Assembly (NCBI GenBank): GCA_964640055.1
Contig: CAZXFH010000006.1
Location: forward strand, 1 to 64,000
DNA from: CAZXFH01 sp964640055
GTDB taxonomy: Bacteria > Fidelibacterota > UBA2242 > JAFGTP01
Length of the DNA stretch: 64,000 nucleotides
Reading direction: 5' to 3'
Below are positions 53,030-61,870 of this stretch, one piece after another (the stretch's first letter is position 1; every line of letters begins with the position of its first letter). A program made the translations under genes and the position numbers. The notes under the pieces are model-generated. The model was not told the DNA's origin and searched no databases. It was given only the letters and a program-made list of their open reading frames with translations.

Positions 53030-53694
53030 AAAGATATTACCACTTAATGGTTATCCTGATGATGGCCTGTTTGTTATTAACTGAGCGTGGCAGGGCCCAA
53101 CCACCGGAGAGAGGAAGTGATTCCCTGAGTGTGGGCGAGGCGCGCCTTACCTTACTGAAATCTCTGGCCTTACCGGGATGGGGGGAACATAGTTTGGGGT
53201 ACCAGACCCGGGCTTATGGTTTTAACGGAGCCGAATTACTGGGGTGGATCACCTATGCTGTTTTGCAGATTTACGCCCAGGGACTGGAAAAAGATATGGT
53301 CACTTACGCGGTCAAACATGCCGGGATCGATCCGTCGGGCAAGGATGATGCCTATTTGACGGACATTGGTAATTATCAGGATATTTATGCTTATAACGAT
53401 CAAAAATTACGCTATCGGCAGACAAACCTGGTTTATCCCGATACAGAAGCACATTACTGGTCCTGGGATAGTGAGAAATCTCGCAAGCACTTTGATGATA
53501 AACGTTATTATACGGCTCTGATGTATCGCAATGCTTCCTTTGCTCTGACCGCTCTGGTAGTAAATCGAATCATAAGCATGATAGATGTGATTGCTTTAAC
53601 CAAGGACAGGGTTGTGCAATCCTCTGGATTTTATACCAGCCTGCGGCCTACACCATATAAAATTACCTTATCACTGAACTGGCAATTAAAATAA
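53026..53694 (+). CDS. DUF5683-like exported protein
   Basis: A 222-residue protein with a signal peptide (MVILMMACLLLTERGRAQ). Then comes the block LLKSLALPGWGEHSLGYQTRAYGFNGAELL (read in two parts), which matches the PGWGQ-type start of DUF5683 and similar FCB outer-membrane or periplasmic proteins. Later parts hold two hydrophobic stretches. GAGGAAAGGAAAG precedes the ATG, which overlaps the lnt stop as ATGA. The function is unknown. Confidence 0.75.
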   Translation: MKRYYHLMVILMMACLLLTERGRAQPPERGSDSLSVGEARLTLLKSLALPGWGEHSLGYQTRAYGFNGAELLGWITYAVLQIYAQGLEKDMVTYAVKHAGIDPSGKDDAYLTDIGNYQDIYAYNDQKLRYRQTNLVYPDTEAHYWSWDSEKSRKHFDDKRYYTALMYRNASFALTALVVNRIISMIDVIALTKDRVVQSSGFYTSLRPTPYKITLSLNWQLK

Positions 53695-53723
53695 AAAAAG
53701 CACAGGATTAACGGAAATAATGA

Positions 53724-54488
53724 ATGTCGGCCTTTGATCCCAGAGCAAAATTAATATGGGCCCTTAGTGGAATGCTGGCCATCTTTTTACTGGATTCTGT
53801 TTTTCTCCAAATCGGTTTACTGGCTGGGATATTATTGTTAATAAAACTATCCGGTTTCAGCATAACAGAGATTCTCGGCGCGGTAAAATATTTATTGATC
53901 CTGTTGCCGATCACTTTTTTAGTCCATCTGTTCTTTACCACCGGATTACTGGCGGGATTGTTTCAATCCGGTGGGCTGATACCAGGCCATTTCAATTGGC
54001 AGATACCGCTGCAATTCACTTTGAGACTGGCTAATTTGATTCTACTCATGTCTTTTTTAATAAAATGGATTACTCCGCTGGGGTTCCTGGATGCTATATA
54101 CCTTTGGTTAGCGCCCTTAAGAGCTCTGCGACTGCCGGTTGACGATCTTTTTCAGCTCATTTTTATTGCGGTGCGTTTTTTCCCCCTGGTACAGGATGAA
54201 TACAAACGGTTGGATCAGGGCTGGAACAGTTTTCTACCTGATAGAGATCATAACTGGCGGTCCAGAGTAAGTCGGATCCGCGAACGATTAATTCCTCTGA
54301 TGATCTTTTCCTTCAGAAAAGCAGAGGTGCTAGCCGAGGTCATGTCAATGCGCGGCTATGGTATTAACCCCCAGCGAAGTTATTATACTCATCTGCAATT
54401 CGGCCCTAAAGATGCCCTGTTTGCCACCGGAGGGGTGCTTATTCTGGGAGTGGTAATTGTTTTAAAGACACAAAACCTGTTCTGTTGA
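53724..54488 (+). CDS. Energy-coupling factor transporter transmembrane protein EcfT
   Basis: A 254-residue membrane protein of the CbiQ/EcfT family. It starts MSAFDPRAKLIWAL, has four to five helices, and carries the coupling helices with AEVLAEVMSMRGYG, where the usual A-R-G coupling motif reads M-R-G. EcfT joins ECF ATPases to substrate-binding S units for vitamin uptake. No ATPase or S gene is adjacent. truA follows after 1 base, an order also known from Firmicutes. Confidence 0.88.
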   Translation: MSAFDPRAKLIWALSGMLAIFLLDSVFLQIGLLAGILLLIKLSGFSITEILGAVKYLLILLPITFLVHLFFTTGLLAGLFQSGGLIPGHFNWQIPLQFTLRLANLILLMSFLIKWITPLGFLDAIYLWLAPLRALRLPVDDLFQLIFIAVRFFPLVQDEYKRLDQGWNSFLPDRDHNWRSRVSRIRERLIPLMIFSFRKAEVLAEVMSMRGYGINPQRSYYTHLQFGPKDALFATGGVLILGVVIVLKTQNLFC

Positions 54489-54489
54489 G

Positions 54490-55224
54490 ATGACATATCG
54501 TTACAAATTGGATATTGAATACGATGGCACACACTATTGTGGTTGGCAGCGGCAGGCAGATGTGGTCACAATTCAGGAAGTTATTGAAAATAATTTACAG
54601 GAATTAAACAAGGGGAAGCCGGTGAACTTATACGGTGCCGGACGCACAGATAGTGGTGTACATGCCCTGCATCAGGTTGCCCATTTTGATTTGGACCAAG
54701 AATGGTCGCCACTTACTCTGGGCAAGGCTTTACAGGCCAGGACTCCCCGGGATATTGTGATTCATGATTGTGAGCCTGTTTCTTCTGATTATCATGCCCG
54801 CTACAGTGCCAGGCGCCGTCATTATTTTTATCAGATTACTCCAATACCTACGGCGGTTTTTCGTCACTTCACCTGGTATGTTTATTTTAACATCAATAGC
54901 GAATTGTTGAATCGATGCGCCCGGCTGGTGATCGGAGAGCATAATTTTGAGGGATTTTGCCGCACTTTGGATGAATCCAAATCCAAGATTTGCCGGATCC
55001 ATGAATCTGCATGGAAAAATGAAAATAAAATGTTAATTTATAAAATAAGTGGTAACCGATTTTTGCACAGTATGGTCCGTATGTTAGTAGGCACGATGAT
55101 TGAAGTAGCCAGAGCACGCTTTACCATGGATGATTTTTATAATATTTTGCATCAAAAAGAGCCCGATAGACAGGCGTTAACCGCCCCGGCACAGGGATTA
55201 TTTTTATCCCATATTGATTACTAA
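54490..55224 (+). CDS. truA: tRNA pseudouridine synthase A
   Basis: Makes pseudouridine at positions 38-40 of tRNA. The 244 residues have YDGTHYCGWQRQ, the catalytic GAGRTDSGVHAL (with its Asp), YYFYQI-like HYFYQITP, and FCRTLDESKSKICRI, LHSMVRMLVGTMIEV. Full length with normal motifs. Confidence 0.97.
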   Translation: MTYRYKLDIEYDGTHYCGWQRQADVVTIQEVIENNLQELNKGKPVNLYGAGRTDSGVHALHQVAHFDLDQEWSPLTLGKALQARTPRDIVIHDCEPVSSDYHARYSARRRHYFYQITPIPTAVFRHFTWYVYFNINSELLNRCARLVIGEHNFEGFCRTLDESKSKICRIHESAWKNENKMLIYKISGNRFLHSMVRMLVGTMIEVARARFTMDDFYNILHQKEPDRQALTAPAQGLFLSHIDY

Positions 55225-55247
55225 GAGTCACATAAGACGGAGGTGAG

Positions 55248-55892
55248 ATGAAATTTTTTATCGATACGGCCAATCTGGAAGAAATAAGAGAAGCACAGTC
55301 CTGGGGTATTTTAGATGGCGTGACCACCAATCCGACCTTGCTTTCCAGAGAAAAGGGGCATTATCGTGATATTCTGGCAGCGATTTGCAAGATTGTGGAC
55401 GGACCGGTTAGTGGGGAAGTTGTAAGTCTGGAGGCTTCTGGTATGGTCAAAGAGGCCCGGGACCTGGCCAGGATCCATGATAATATGGTAATCAAAATAC
55501 CCATGACACTGGAAGGGATGCAAGCGGTTAAGCAATTAACCTCCGAGGGTATCAAAACAAACACCACGCTGATTTTTACGCCGCTGCAAGGATTGATGGC
55601 TGCTAAGGCGGGAACGACTTTTGTTAGTCCTTTTGTAGGCCGTTTAGATGATATTCAGTCCGAGGGTATGCAGGTGGTTGAAGAGTTGGTTCAAATTTAT
55701 GATAATTATGGCTACGAGAGTGAAGTCATCGTGGCCAGTATTCGGCATCCCTTACACATTGTGCAGGCGGGGCTGATCGGTGCCGATATTTGTACTATAC
55801 CTTACAAGGTAATTAAAAAGCTGTCCCGGCATCCCAAGACCGATGAGGGTATCGAACGATTTTTAAAAGATTGGGAAAAGGTAGAAAAGTGA
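55248..55892 (+). CDS. Transaldolase / fructose-6-phosphate aldolase family protein
   Basis: A 214-residue short-type transaldolase with FFIDTANLEEIREA, DGVTTNPTLL, the Schiff-base lysine region NMVIKIPMT, and TLIFTPLQGLMAAKAG. Sequence does not clearly separate transaldolase from F6P aldolase; the TalC/MipB group is likely. GGAGGTGAG before the ATG is a near-perfect ribosome binding site. The stop overlaps the HtrA GTG start as GTGA. Confidence 0.93.
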   Translation: MKFFIDTANLEEIREAQSWGILDGVTTNPTLLSREKGHYRDILAAICKIVDGPVSGEVVSLEASGMVKEARDLARIHDNMVIKIPMTLEGMQAVKQLTSEGIKTNTTLIFTPLQGLMAAKAGTTFVSPFVGRLDDIQSEGMQVVEELVQIYDNYGYESEVIVASIRHPLHIVQAGLIGADICTIPYKVIKKLSRHPKTDEGIERFLKDWEKVEK

Positions 55893-56998
55893 AGCTAAAA
55901 ACAATCTATTGGATTTTTATTGCGATAATCTTTAGCTGGTTTTCTCTAACAGCTCAATCCGGCAATGATCAGCATTCTATTCTAGTGGATCGGCATAGTG
56001 CCATAACCACCGCCATTGAAGAAGTTAGTCCGGCAGTGGCCGGAATCAGTGTAACCGCCATTGAAGAATACAGGTCGAGTCCCTTTATCGACGATCCGCT
56101 CTTCAATTTATTTTTTCCGGACCAGTACCGCCGGCGTCAGGTAGAAAGTCTGGGCTCGGGGGTCGTCATCAGTCCGGATGGCTATGTAATTACCAATCAT
56201 CATGTGGTTGAAAATGCGCAGGAAATCATTGTTACTTTGCAAGGCGGCCGGCGTCATGAGGCCGCGCTGGTGGGCAAGGATGAATTATCCGATATCGCTC
56301 TCTTGAAAATTGAGGATGAGCAAAAGGTACCCTTTGCCAAGATGGGGAATTCCGATGATATTATTATTGGTGAATGGGTAATTGCCCTGGGTAATCCCTT
56401 TGGATTATTCGATATAAGTTATAAACCCACGGCCACGGCAGGAATTATTTCAGGCACGCAGCTGAATTTTGGTCGTCAGGGCACTGGCCGTGTTTACCAG
56501 GACATGATTCAGACCGATGCCGCGATCAATGTGGGTAATAGCGGTGGTCCCCTGGTCAATTCCAATGGAAAGGTGATTGGGATCAATACCTTTATTTTTA
56601 CCGGTGGCCGCTACTCCGAGGGTTCCGTTGGAATTGGTTTCGCCATTCCCATCAATCGGGTCAAGCCGATCATTGCACAATTAAAGGAACACGGTGCAAT
56701 CGACCGTTCCTTTAAGACCGGTCTTTCAGTGCAGCGCATCGATCCGCTGATTGCTCGATATTTGAATCTGTCTTCCAATACCGGTGTGATCGTTACCGAT
56801 ATCAAGTCAGGCAGTGCTGCTGATAAAAGCGGCATTAAAGTTGGTGATGTCATCGTTAAAGTCGGTGACAAAGCGGTTAGCAGTCGCCATGATATCTTCA
56901 CTTATATTCAGGAAAATTTTTTAAAGGCCGGAGATACAATTCATTTAACCGTGATCCGTGGCAAGAAAAACATGAAATTTGATCTAAAATTGGAGTAG
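55889..56998 (+). CDS. HtrA/DegP-like periplasmic serine protease with one PDZ domain
   Basis: A 369-residue exported protease. The signal peptide ends near residue 22 (FSLTAQ). The trypsin domain has His (TNHHVV), Asp (LSDIALLKI) and Ser (NVGNSGGPLV) in order. A single PDZ domain lies at about 275-365 (TGVIVTDIKSGSAADKSGIKVGD, read in parts). Start at GTG 55889 is favoured over the TTG at 55871. It handles misfolded envelope proteins. Single-PDZ form, so DegS/HtrA-like rather than DegP. Confidence 0.95.
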   Translation: MKLKTIYWIFIAIIFSWFSLTAQSGNDQHSILVDRHSAITTAIEEVSPAVAGISVTAIEEYRSSPFIDDPLFNLFFPDQYRRRQVESLGSGVVISPDGYVITNHHVVENAQEIIVTLQGGRRHEAALVGKDELSDIALLKIEDEQKVPFAKMGNSDDIIIGEWVIALGNPFGLFDISYKPTATAGIISGTQLNFGRQGTGRVYQDMIQTDAAINVGNSGGPLVNSNGKVIGINTFIFTGGRYSEGSVGIGFAIPINRVKPIIAQLKEHGAIDRSFKTGLSVQRIDPLIARYLNLSSNTGVIVTDIKSGSAADKSGIKVGDVIVKVGDKAVSSRHDIFTYIQENFLKAGDTIHLTVIRGKKNMKFDLKLE

Positions 56999-57003
56999 GC
57001 ATT

Positions 57004-58329
57004 ATGATCGATCGCTACACTTTACCGGAAATGGGCCGGATCTGGTCGCTGCAGAATAAATTTCGCACCTGGTGGCTGGTAGAATTAGAAGTATGCCGCG
57101 TCCAGTGTGAGCGGGGTGTAATTCCGCAAGAAGATTTTAAGACGATTGAGGAAAAAGCCGAGTTCGATATCGCCCGGATATTAGAGATCGAGGACAAGGT
57201 AAAGCATGATGTGATCGCCTTTTTGACAGATATTTCCGGGCATGTGGGTCCCGCCGCCAGACATATTCATAAGGGGATGACCTCTTCTGATTTGCTGGAT
57301 ACGGCCCTGGCCGTCCAAATCGCTGAGGCCGGTGCACTCTTAGCAGAAAAATTAGAACAACTGGAGCAGGTCTTAACCGATAAGGCGCACCAGTATAAAG
57401 ACCAGCTGATGGTTGGCAGAACCCATGGAATCCATGCCGAGCCCATCACTCTGGGATTGAAAATTTTGATTTGGCGGGAGGAGATCAAGCGGCATATGGC
57501 ACGTTTCCGTATGGCACTTAATGAGCTGAAAGTGGGCAAGATATCCGGAGCGGTGGGGACCTATCAGCATTTGGAACCGGCTGTGGAAGCCCGGGTATGT
57601 GAAAATTTGGGACTGACACCGGCTCTGGTAAGCAATCAAATTGTACAACGGGATCGTCATGCCGCTTTTATTAACGCCCTGGCCCTGATCGGTGCCACTC
57701 TGGAGAAAATGGCTACAGAGATTCGCCATCTGCAACGGACCGAGGTGCTGGAAGCCGAAGAGTATTTTTCCAAAGGACAAAAAGGATCCTCGGCCATGCC
57801 CCATAAGCGCAATCCCATTTTATCGGAACGGGTCTGTGGCTTAGCCCGTCTTTTGAGAGGTTATGCCATCACAGCCTTTGAAAATGTATCCCTCTGGCAT
57901 GAACGGGATATCTCTCATTCTTCTGCCGAAAGAGTTATTATGCCTGATGCCTGTATCACTTTGGATTTTCTGCTCTATGAAATGACCCGCATCCTGGACA
58001 ATTTAGTTATCTATCCCGAACAAATGCGTCGCAATTTATTTTTAACCCGGGGTTTAATTTTCTCGCAGGAGATACTACTGGCTTTGATCCGCAAAGGGCT
58101 AACACGGGAGAAGGCCTATCAATTGGTCCAGCATAATGCCATGCAAGCCTGGCAGGCGGACGAGGATTTTAAAGACCTGTTAAAAGCCGATCAACAGATC
58201 AAGGCCCATTTGGATGCGTCGGAAATCGAGGGACTCTTTGATCTGGATAAAATTTTAGAGCGCGTAAATTTTATTTTTAACCGTCTTGAAAAGAGGAGAA
58301 ATAATGGAAAAGAAGAAAAAACTCTATGA
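57004..58329 (+). CDS. purB: Adenylosuccinate lyase
   Basis: Catalyses two fumarate-releasing steps of purine synthesis. The 441 residues carry the fumarase/aspartase signature KGSSAMPHKRNP, the catalytic TSSDLLDTALA and MVGRTHGIHAEPIT regions, and NVSLWHERDISHSSAER. GGAG upstream of the ATG. Its 3' end overlaps purC by 26 bases. Confidence 0.97.
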   Translation: MIDRYTLPEMGRIWSLQNKFRTWWLVELEVCRVQCERGVIPQEDFKTIEEKAEFDIARILEIEDKVKHDVIAFLTDISGHVGPAARHIHKGMTSSDLLDTALAVQIAEAGALLAEKLEQLEQVLTDKAHQYKDQLMVGRTHGIHAEPITLGLKILIWREEIKRHMARFRMALNELKVGKISGAVGTYQHLEPAVEARVCENLGLTPALVSNQIVQRDRHAAFINALALIGATLEKMATEIRHLQRTEVLEAEEYFSKGQKGSSAMPHKRNPILSERVCGLARLLRGYAITAFENVSLWHERDISHSSAERVIMPDACITLDFLLYEMTRILDNLVIYPEQMRRNLFLTRGLIFSQEILLALIRKGLTREKAYQLVQHNAMQAWQADEDFKDLLKADQQIKAHLDASEIEGLFDLDKILERVNFIFNRLEKRRNNGKEEKTL

Positions 58330-59014
58330 AGGCAAAGCCAAAATTGTTTACCAGACTGACGATGATGTTCTGGTCGTACAACATTTTAAAGATGATGCCA
58401 CTGCTTTTGATGGGGAGAAAAAGGGCACGGTAATCGGCAAAGGAGTGGCCAACAATAGTATCAGTTCCGCCTTGTTCAAGTTGTTACAGAAGAAGGGAAT
58501 TGAAACTCATTTTGAAAAGAAATTAAACGATAACGAGATGTTGGTTAAGCGGGTAGAGATTGTACCGGTGGAAGTCGTGGTCAGAAATATTTCAGCGGGA
58601 AGTCTCTGCCGGCGGTATGGATTTGAGGAAGGTATCCGTTTTGAAGCCCCTGTTCTTGAATTTTATTACAAGAGTGACGAATTACATGATCCCCTGATGA
58701 ATTGCGATCACATTCGGGCCATGGGTTTGGCCACTGATCAGGAACTGGATTATATACATACCCAAGCCCTGAAGATCAATACTGTATTGAAAGCCTTTTT
58801 TGATTCCATAGAGATCGATTTAGTGGATTTTAAATTGGAGTTTGGTCGTTTCCAGGACCGGTTATTATTGGCTGATGAAATATCCCCTGATACTTGCCGC
58901 TTCTGGGAGAAAGGAACCCATAAGAAATTGGACAAAGACCGTTTCCGTTTTGATTTGGGCGAGGTGGAAGACACCTACCGGGAGATGATGAAACGTATCG
59001 GAGGATCGGATTGA
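58304..59014 (+). CDS. purC: Phosphoribosylaminoimidazole-succinocarboxamide synthase
   Basis: SAICAR synthetase of 236 residues with KLYEGKAKIVYQTDDDVLVV, FKDDATAFDGEKKG, VEVVVRNISAGSLCRRYG and LVDFKLEFGR. The ATG at 58304 has AGAGGAG in front; an in-frame TTG at 58286 is not needed. Placed with purB, purS and purQ in one run. Confidence 0.97.
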   Translation: MEKKKKLYEGKAKIVYQTDDDVLVVQHFKDDATAFDGEKKGTVIGKGVANNSISSALFKLLQKKGIETHFEKKLNDNEMLVKRVEIVPVEVVVRNISAGSLCRRYGFEEGIRFEAPVLEFYYKSDELHDPLMNCDHIRAMGLATDQELDYIHTQALKINTVLKAFFDSIEIDLVDFKLEFGRFQDRLLLADEISPDTCRFWEKGTHKKLDKDRFRFDLGEVEDTYREMMKRIGGSD

Positions 59015-59652
59015 TTGCCAGGGAAGGACTGCGGATCATCCTGATTTCTTTTTTTCTGGCATTCACACTGACCATATTGACTTTAATATGGCCCTTTATA
59101 ATCCTGAAAATCTTATGCTGGATCAGTCTGTTTTTATTTTTACTGGTGCTCTATTTTTTTCGGGATCCAATCCGCAGAAGTCCTGTGGATAAAAATGTGA
59201 TTTTGGCTCCGGCGGATGGCCGGATCATCGTGCTTGATCAAAAAGTGCAAGATGATTTTGTGGGCCAGGCCAAACAGATCTCCATATTTTTGTCAATTTT
59301 CGACGTGCATAGTAATCGCATACCTTATGATGGTAAAGTACAAGATCTCATCTATAACAGAGGTCAGTTTCTGCCTGCTTTCAGAAGCAAGGCTTCGTTT
59401 AGTAACGAGAATTTGGTAACTTGTATTGCAAAGGGTGATTCACGCTTTAAGGTTAAGCAGATCAGCGGTTTGATTGCCCGCCGCATTGTAAACCATCTGC
59501 AGATCGGAGATGAGGTCAAAAAGGGAACGCGCTTTGGTATGATAAAATTCGGTTCACGCGTCGATCTTTTTTTACCCCGTGAAGTAACGTTAAAAGTTCG
59601 GCTTAATCAGCATATAAAAGCGGGGGAAACCATAATTGCGGAATTGCCATGA
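59011..59652 (+). CDS. psd: Phosphatidylserine decarboxylase proenzyme, short type
   Basis: Makes phosphatidylethanolamine from phosphatidylserine at the inner membrane. The 213 residues have an N-terminal pair of hydrophobic helices, YFFRDPIRRSP, ILAPADGRIIV, FLSIFDVHSNRIP, and the self-cleavage site in KFGSRVDLFLP, where the chain is cut at Gly-Ser to make the pyruvoyl group. TTG start overlapping the purC stop. pssA is next, so substrate and enzyme are made together. Confidence 0.95.
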   Translation: MIAREGLRIILISFFLAFTLTILTLIWPFIILKILCWISLFLFLLVLYFFRDPIRRSPVDKNVILAPADGRIIVLDQKVQDDFVGQAKQISIFLSIFDVHSNRIPYDGKVQDLIYNRGQFLPAFRSKASFSNENLVTCIAKGDSRFKVKQISGLIARRIVNHLQIGDEVKKGTRFGMIKFGSRVDLFLPREVTLKVRLNQHIKAGETIIAELP

Positions 59653-60365
59653 AAAAAATTAACCGTCAGGTTGTGCCCAGTATTTTCACAATTTTCAATT
59701 TGTTTTTCGGTTTTTTAGCGATCCTACAAATATTTCAAAAACATTATATTACTGCGGTTTTGCTGATCTTTTTTGCCGGCCTTTTTGATGTGATTGATGG
59801 GAAAGTGGCCCGCTGGTTAAATAATGATTCCCAATTTGGGATCGAGATGGATTCCCTGGCCGATGGTATTTCTTTTTGTCTGGCGCCTTCCATTTTGATC
59901 TATGACGTCTATGCTGCTGACCTGGGACTGTTAGGGGCCCTGATAAGTTTCTTTCCCCTGCTATTTGGGGTCATCCGGCTGGCAAAGTACAATCTAAAAG
60001 CGGACAGCGCTGCTAACCGCCAATTTATAGGGTTACCGGTACCTGCCAGCGCCATCATTATCGGCTCCTTTTTATGGTTTAATTATAATTTGAACGGTAA
60101 CTATGGCAATGCAAAATTGGCCTTATCCCTGGTCCTCTTTCTTGCTTTTCTGATGATCAGCTCGATTCCTTTCGGCTCTTTTCCAAAATTATCCTTCCGG
60201 AGTGGTGCTTTTATTACGATTAGAACTATTACATTGTTTATTCTGATAATATTATTCATATTCTATGGTGGGCTGGTTCTGTTTCCGACCTTCATGTTTT
60301 ATTTGTTTACCTATATTATTTCCTGGATGGTAAATGAATCACCCAAAGAAGAAATGATTAAATAA
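59649..60365 (+). CDS. pssA: CDP-diacylglycerol-serine O-phosphatidyltransferase
   Basis: Forms phosphatidylserine. The 238-residue membrane protein carries the complete CDP-alcohol phosphotransferase motif (DG-x2-AR-x8-G-x3-D-x3-D) within FDVIDGKVARWLNNDSQFG and the following EMDSLAD. Several helices follow. The start overlaps the psd stop as ATGA. Confidence 0.95.
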   Translation: MKKINRQVVPSIFTIFNLFFGFLAILQIFQKHYITAVLLIFFAGLFDVIDGKVARWLNNDSQFGIEMDSLADGISFCLAPSILIYDVYAADLGLLGALISFFPLLFGVIRLAKYNLKADSAANRQFIGLPVPASAIIIGSFLWFNYNLNGNYGNAKLALSLVLFLAFLMISSIPFGSFPKLSFRSGAFITIRTITLFILIILFIFYGGLVLFPTFMFYLFTYIISWMVNESPKEEMIK

Positions 60366-60387
60366 AATAAAAGGTAGGTAATCGGTT

Positions 60388-60645
60388 ATGTGGGTTGCTA
60401 AAGTAGTCGTTAATTATAAACCCGGTATCCTCGATCCCGAGGCCAAAGCTGTACAAAATGCGCTTTCTTCTTTGGGATATCAGGATATTCATCAAGTTGA
60501 AACCGGAAAATATTTCAGGTTAACGATATCTGCAAAATTGAGCCGCAAAGAGGCTGAAAAAGTAACGCATAGGGCTTGTGATAAACTCTTATCAAACCCG
60601 GTGATTGAAAATTATCGGTTTGATTTGCAAGAGGTACCGGAATGA
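60388..60645 (+). CDS. purS: Phosphoribosylformylglycinamidine synthase subunit PurS
   Basis: An 85-residue subunit of the three-part FGAM synthase. VNYKPGILDPEAKAVQNAL and GYQDIHQVETGKYFRL are the typical PurS patterns. AAGGTAGG before the ATG. The stop overlaps the purQ start as ATGA. The large subunit purL is not in the window. Confidence 0.95.
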   Translation: MWVAKVVVNYKPGILDPEAKAVQNALSSLGYQDIHQVETGKYFRLTISAKLSRKEAEKVTHRACDKLLSNPVIENYRFDLQEVPE

Positions 60646-61322
60646 GAGTCGGTGTCGTGGTTTTTCCGGGTTCTAATTGTGATTATGATGTTTTTCATCT
60701 AATCCGGCGGGTTTTAGACTGCAGTGTTGATTATATCTGGCATAAGGACAGCTCCTTGCGGCTTTATGATGCCATTGTTTTACCGGGCGGCTTTTCCTAC
60801 GGTGATTATTTACGACCCGGAGCCGTGGCCCGGTTTTCGCCTGTCATGCCGGTAATAATTGATTTTGCCAAGCAGGGGAAACCGGTTTTAGGGATCTGTA
60901 ACGGCTTCCAAATATTACTCGAAGCCGGGCTCTTACCGGGAGCCTTGATCACTAACGATCACTTGCGTTTTCGATGTCAGCAGGTTTATATCAAAGTGGT
61001 CAATGAGAGGAGTCCTTTTACCCGGCAATATGAAAAAGGACAAGTATTAAAGATGCCGGTCGCGCATCACAGTGGAAATTACTATGCCGAAGAAAAGACC
61101 TTGGAGGAATTGCATAAAAACAATCGCATTGTCTTTAAATATTGCAATGTAAAGGGTCAGGAAATCAGCGCATCCAATCCCAATGGATCCCTTGCGAATA
61201 TTGCCGGAATATTGAGTAAGGAAGGAAATGTAATGGGCATGATGCCTCACCCCGAACGGGCAGCCGAGTCAATCCTGGGATCAACTGATGGCCTGAAAAT
61301 ATTTAAATCTATAATGGAGTGA
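60642..61322 (+). CDS. purQ: Phosphoribosylformylglycinamidine synthase subunit PurQ
   Basis: Glutaminase subunit of FGAM synthase, 226 residues. VVFPGSNCDYDVFH starts the class I amidotransferase fold, the nucleophile Cys is in GICNGFQILLEAG, and the His-Glu pair in MPHPERAAE. The presence of PurS and PurQ means PurL here should be the small form. Confidence 0.97.
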   Translation: MRVGVVVFPGSNCDYDVFHLIRRVLDCSVDYIWHKDSSLRLYDAIVLPGGFSYGDYLRPGAVARFSPVMPVIIDFAKQGKPVLGICNGFQILLEAGLLPGALITNDHLRFRCQQVYIKVVNERSPFTRQYEKGQVLKMPVAHHSGNYYAEEKTLEELHKNNRIVFKYCNVKGQEISASNPNGSLANIAGILSKEGNVMGMMPHPERAAESILGSTDGLKIFKSIME

Positions 61323-61329
61323 TGACACG

Positions 61330-61605
61330 ATGCAATCAGATTCAAAAAAGTTTTCTATTATTTTTGTGATTGCTATGTTTTTGTTTGGCGCAATGATCGG
61401 CTCTTTAGCCGGTGAACTGATTAAAATGGCGATTCCCGACGGTGTGGTAAAAGAGGTGTTTTTACGCTCGATTGATGTGATGATAGGTCCGGCAGTGGTT
61501 GACCTGATCATGTTTTCAATCACATTGGGGTTTACATTAAAGATAAATTTAATCGGATTTATTGGGATTGGGATGGCCTATTATCTTTTACGCTATTGGC
61601 GTTAA
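61330..61605 (+). CDS. DUF4321 small membrane protein
   Basis: A 91-residue protein with two hydrophobic helices, one at about 8-28 (FSIIFVIAMFLFGAMIGSLAG, in parts) and one near the C-terminus, and the middle segment SIDVMIGPAVVDLIMFSITLG. It matches DUF4321, often found beside tatA in FCB and Firmicutes genomes. Function unknown. It stands 8 bases after purQ. Confidence 0.8.
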   Translation: MQSDSKKFSIIFVIAMFLFGAMIGSLAGELIKMAIPDGVVKEVFLRSIDVMIGPAVVDLIMFSITLGFTLKINLIGFIGIGMAYYLLRYWR

Positions 61606-61629
61606 TTATAAATAATAAGAGGTGCTAGA

Positions 61630-61854
61630 ATGAATTTAGGTGCAGGCGAAATAATATTAATTCTATTGGTTTTGCTTTTACTATTTGGTGCTAAGCGACT
61701 TCCTGAGCTGGCTAAAGGACTGGGTAAAAGTCTGAAAGAGTTTAAAAAAGCGACCAGAGATGTGCAGAATGAAATTGAAAATGCCGGTGAATCTGACCAG
61801 GTAAAATCGGATAATTCCAAGCCGAAAAAAGAGCAATCGCCTAAAGACCAATAA
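61630..61854 (+). CDS. tatA: Twin-arginine translocase subunit TatA/E
   Basis: A 74-residue protein with a short N-terminal helix (GAGEIILILLVLLLLFGAKRLPELA) read in parts, an amphipathic helix (KGLGKSLKEFKKATRD), and an acidic-basic tail. It builds the Tat pore for folded proteins. AGAGGTG lies before the ATG. tatC is not in the window. Confidence 0.95.
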   Translation: MNLGAGEIILILLVLLLLFGAKRLPELAKGLGKSLKEFKKATRDVQNEIENAGESDQVKSDNSKPKKEQSPKDQ

Positions 61855-61870
61855 GTACATTATAAGTTCT

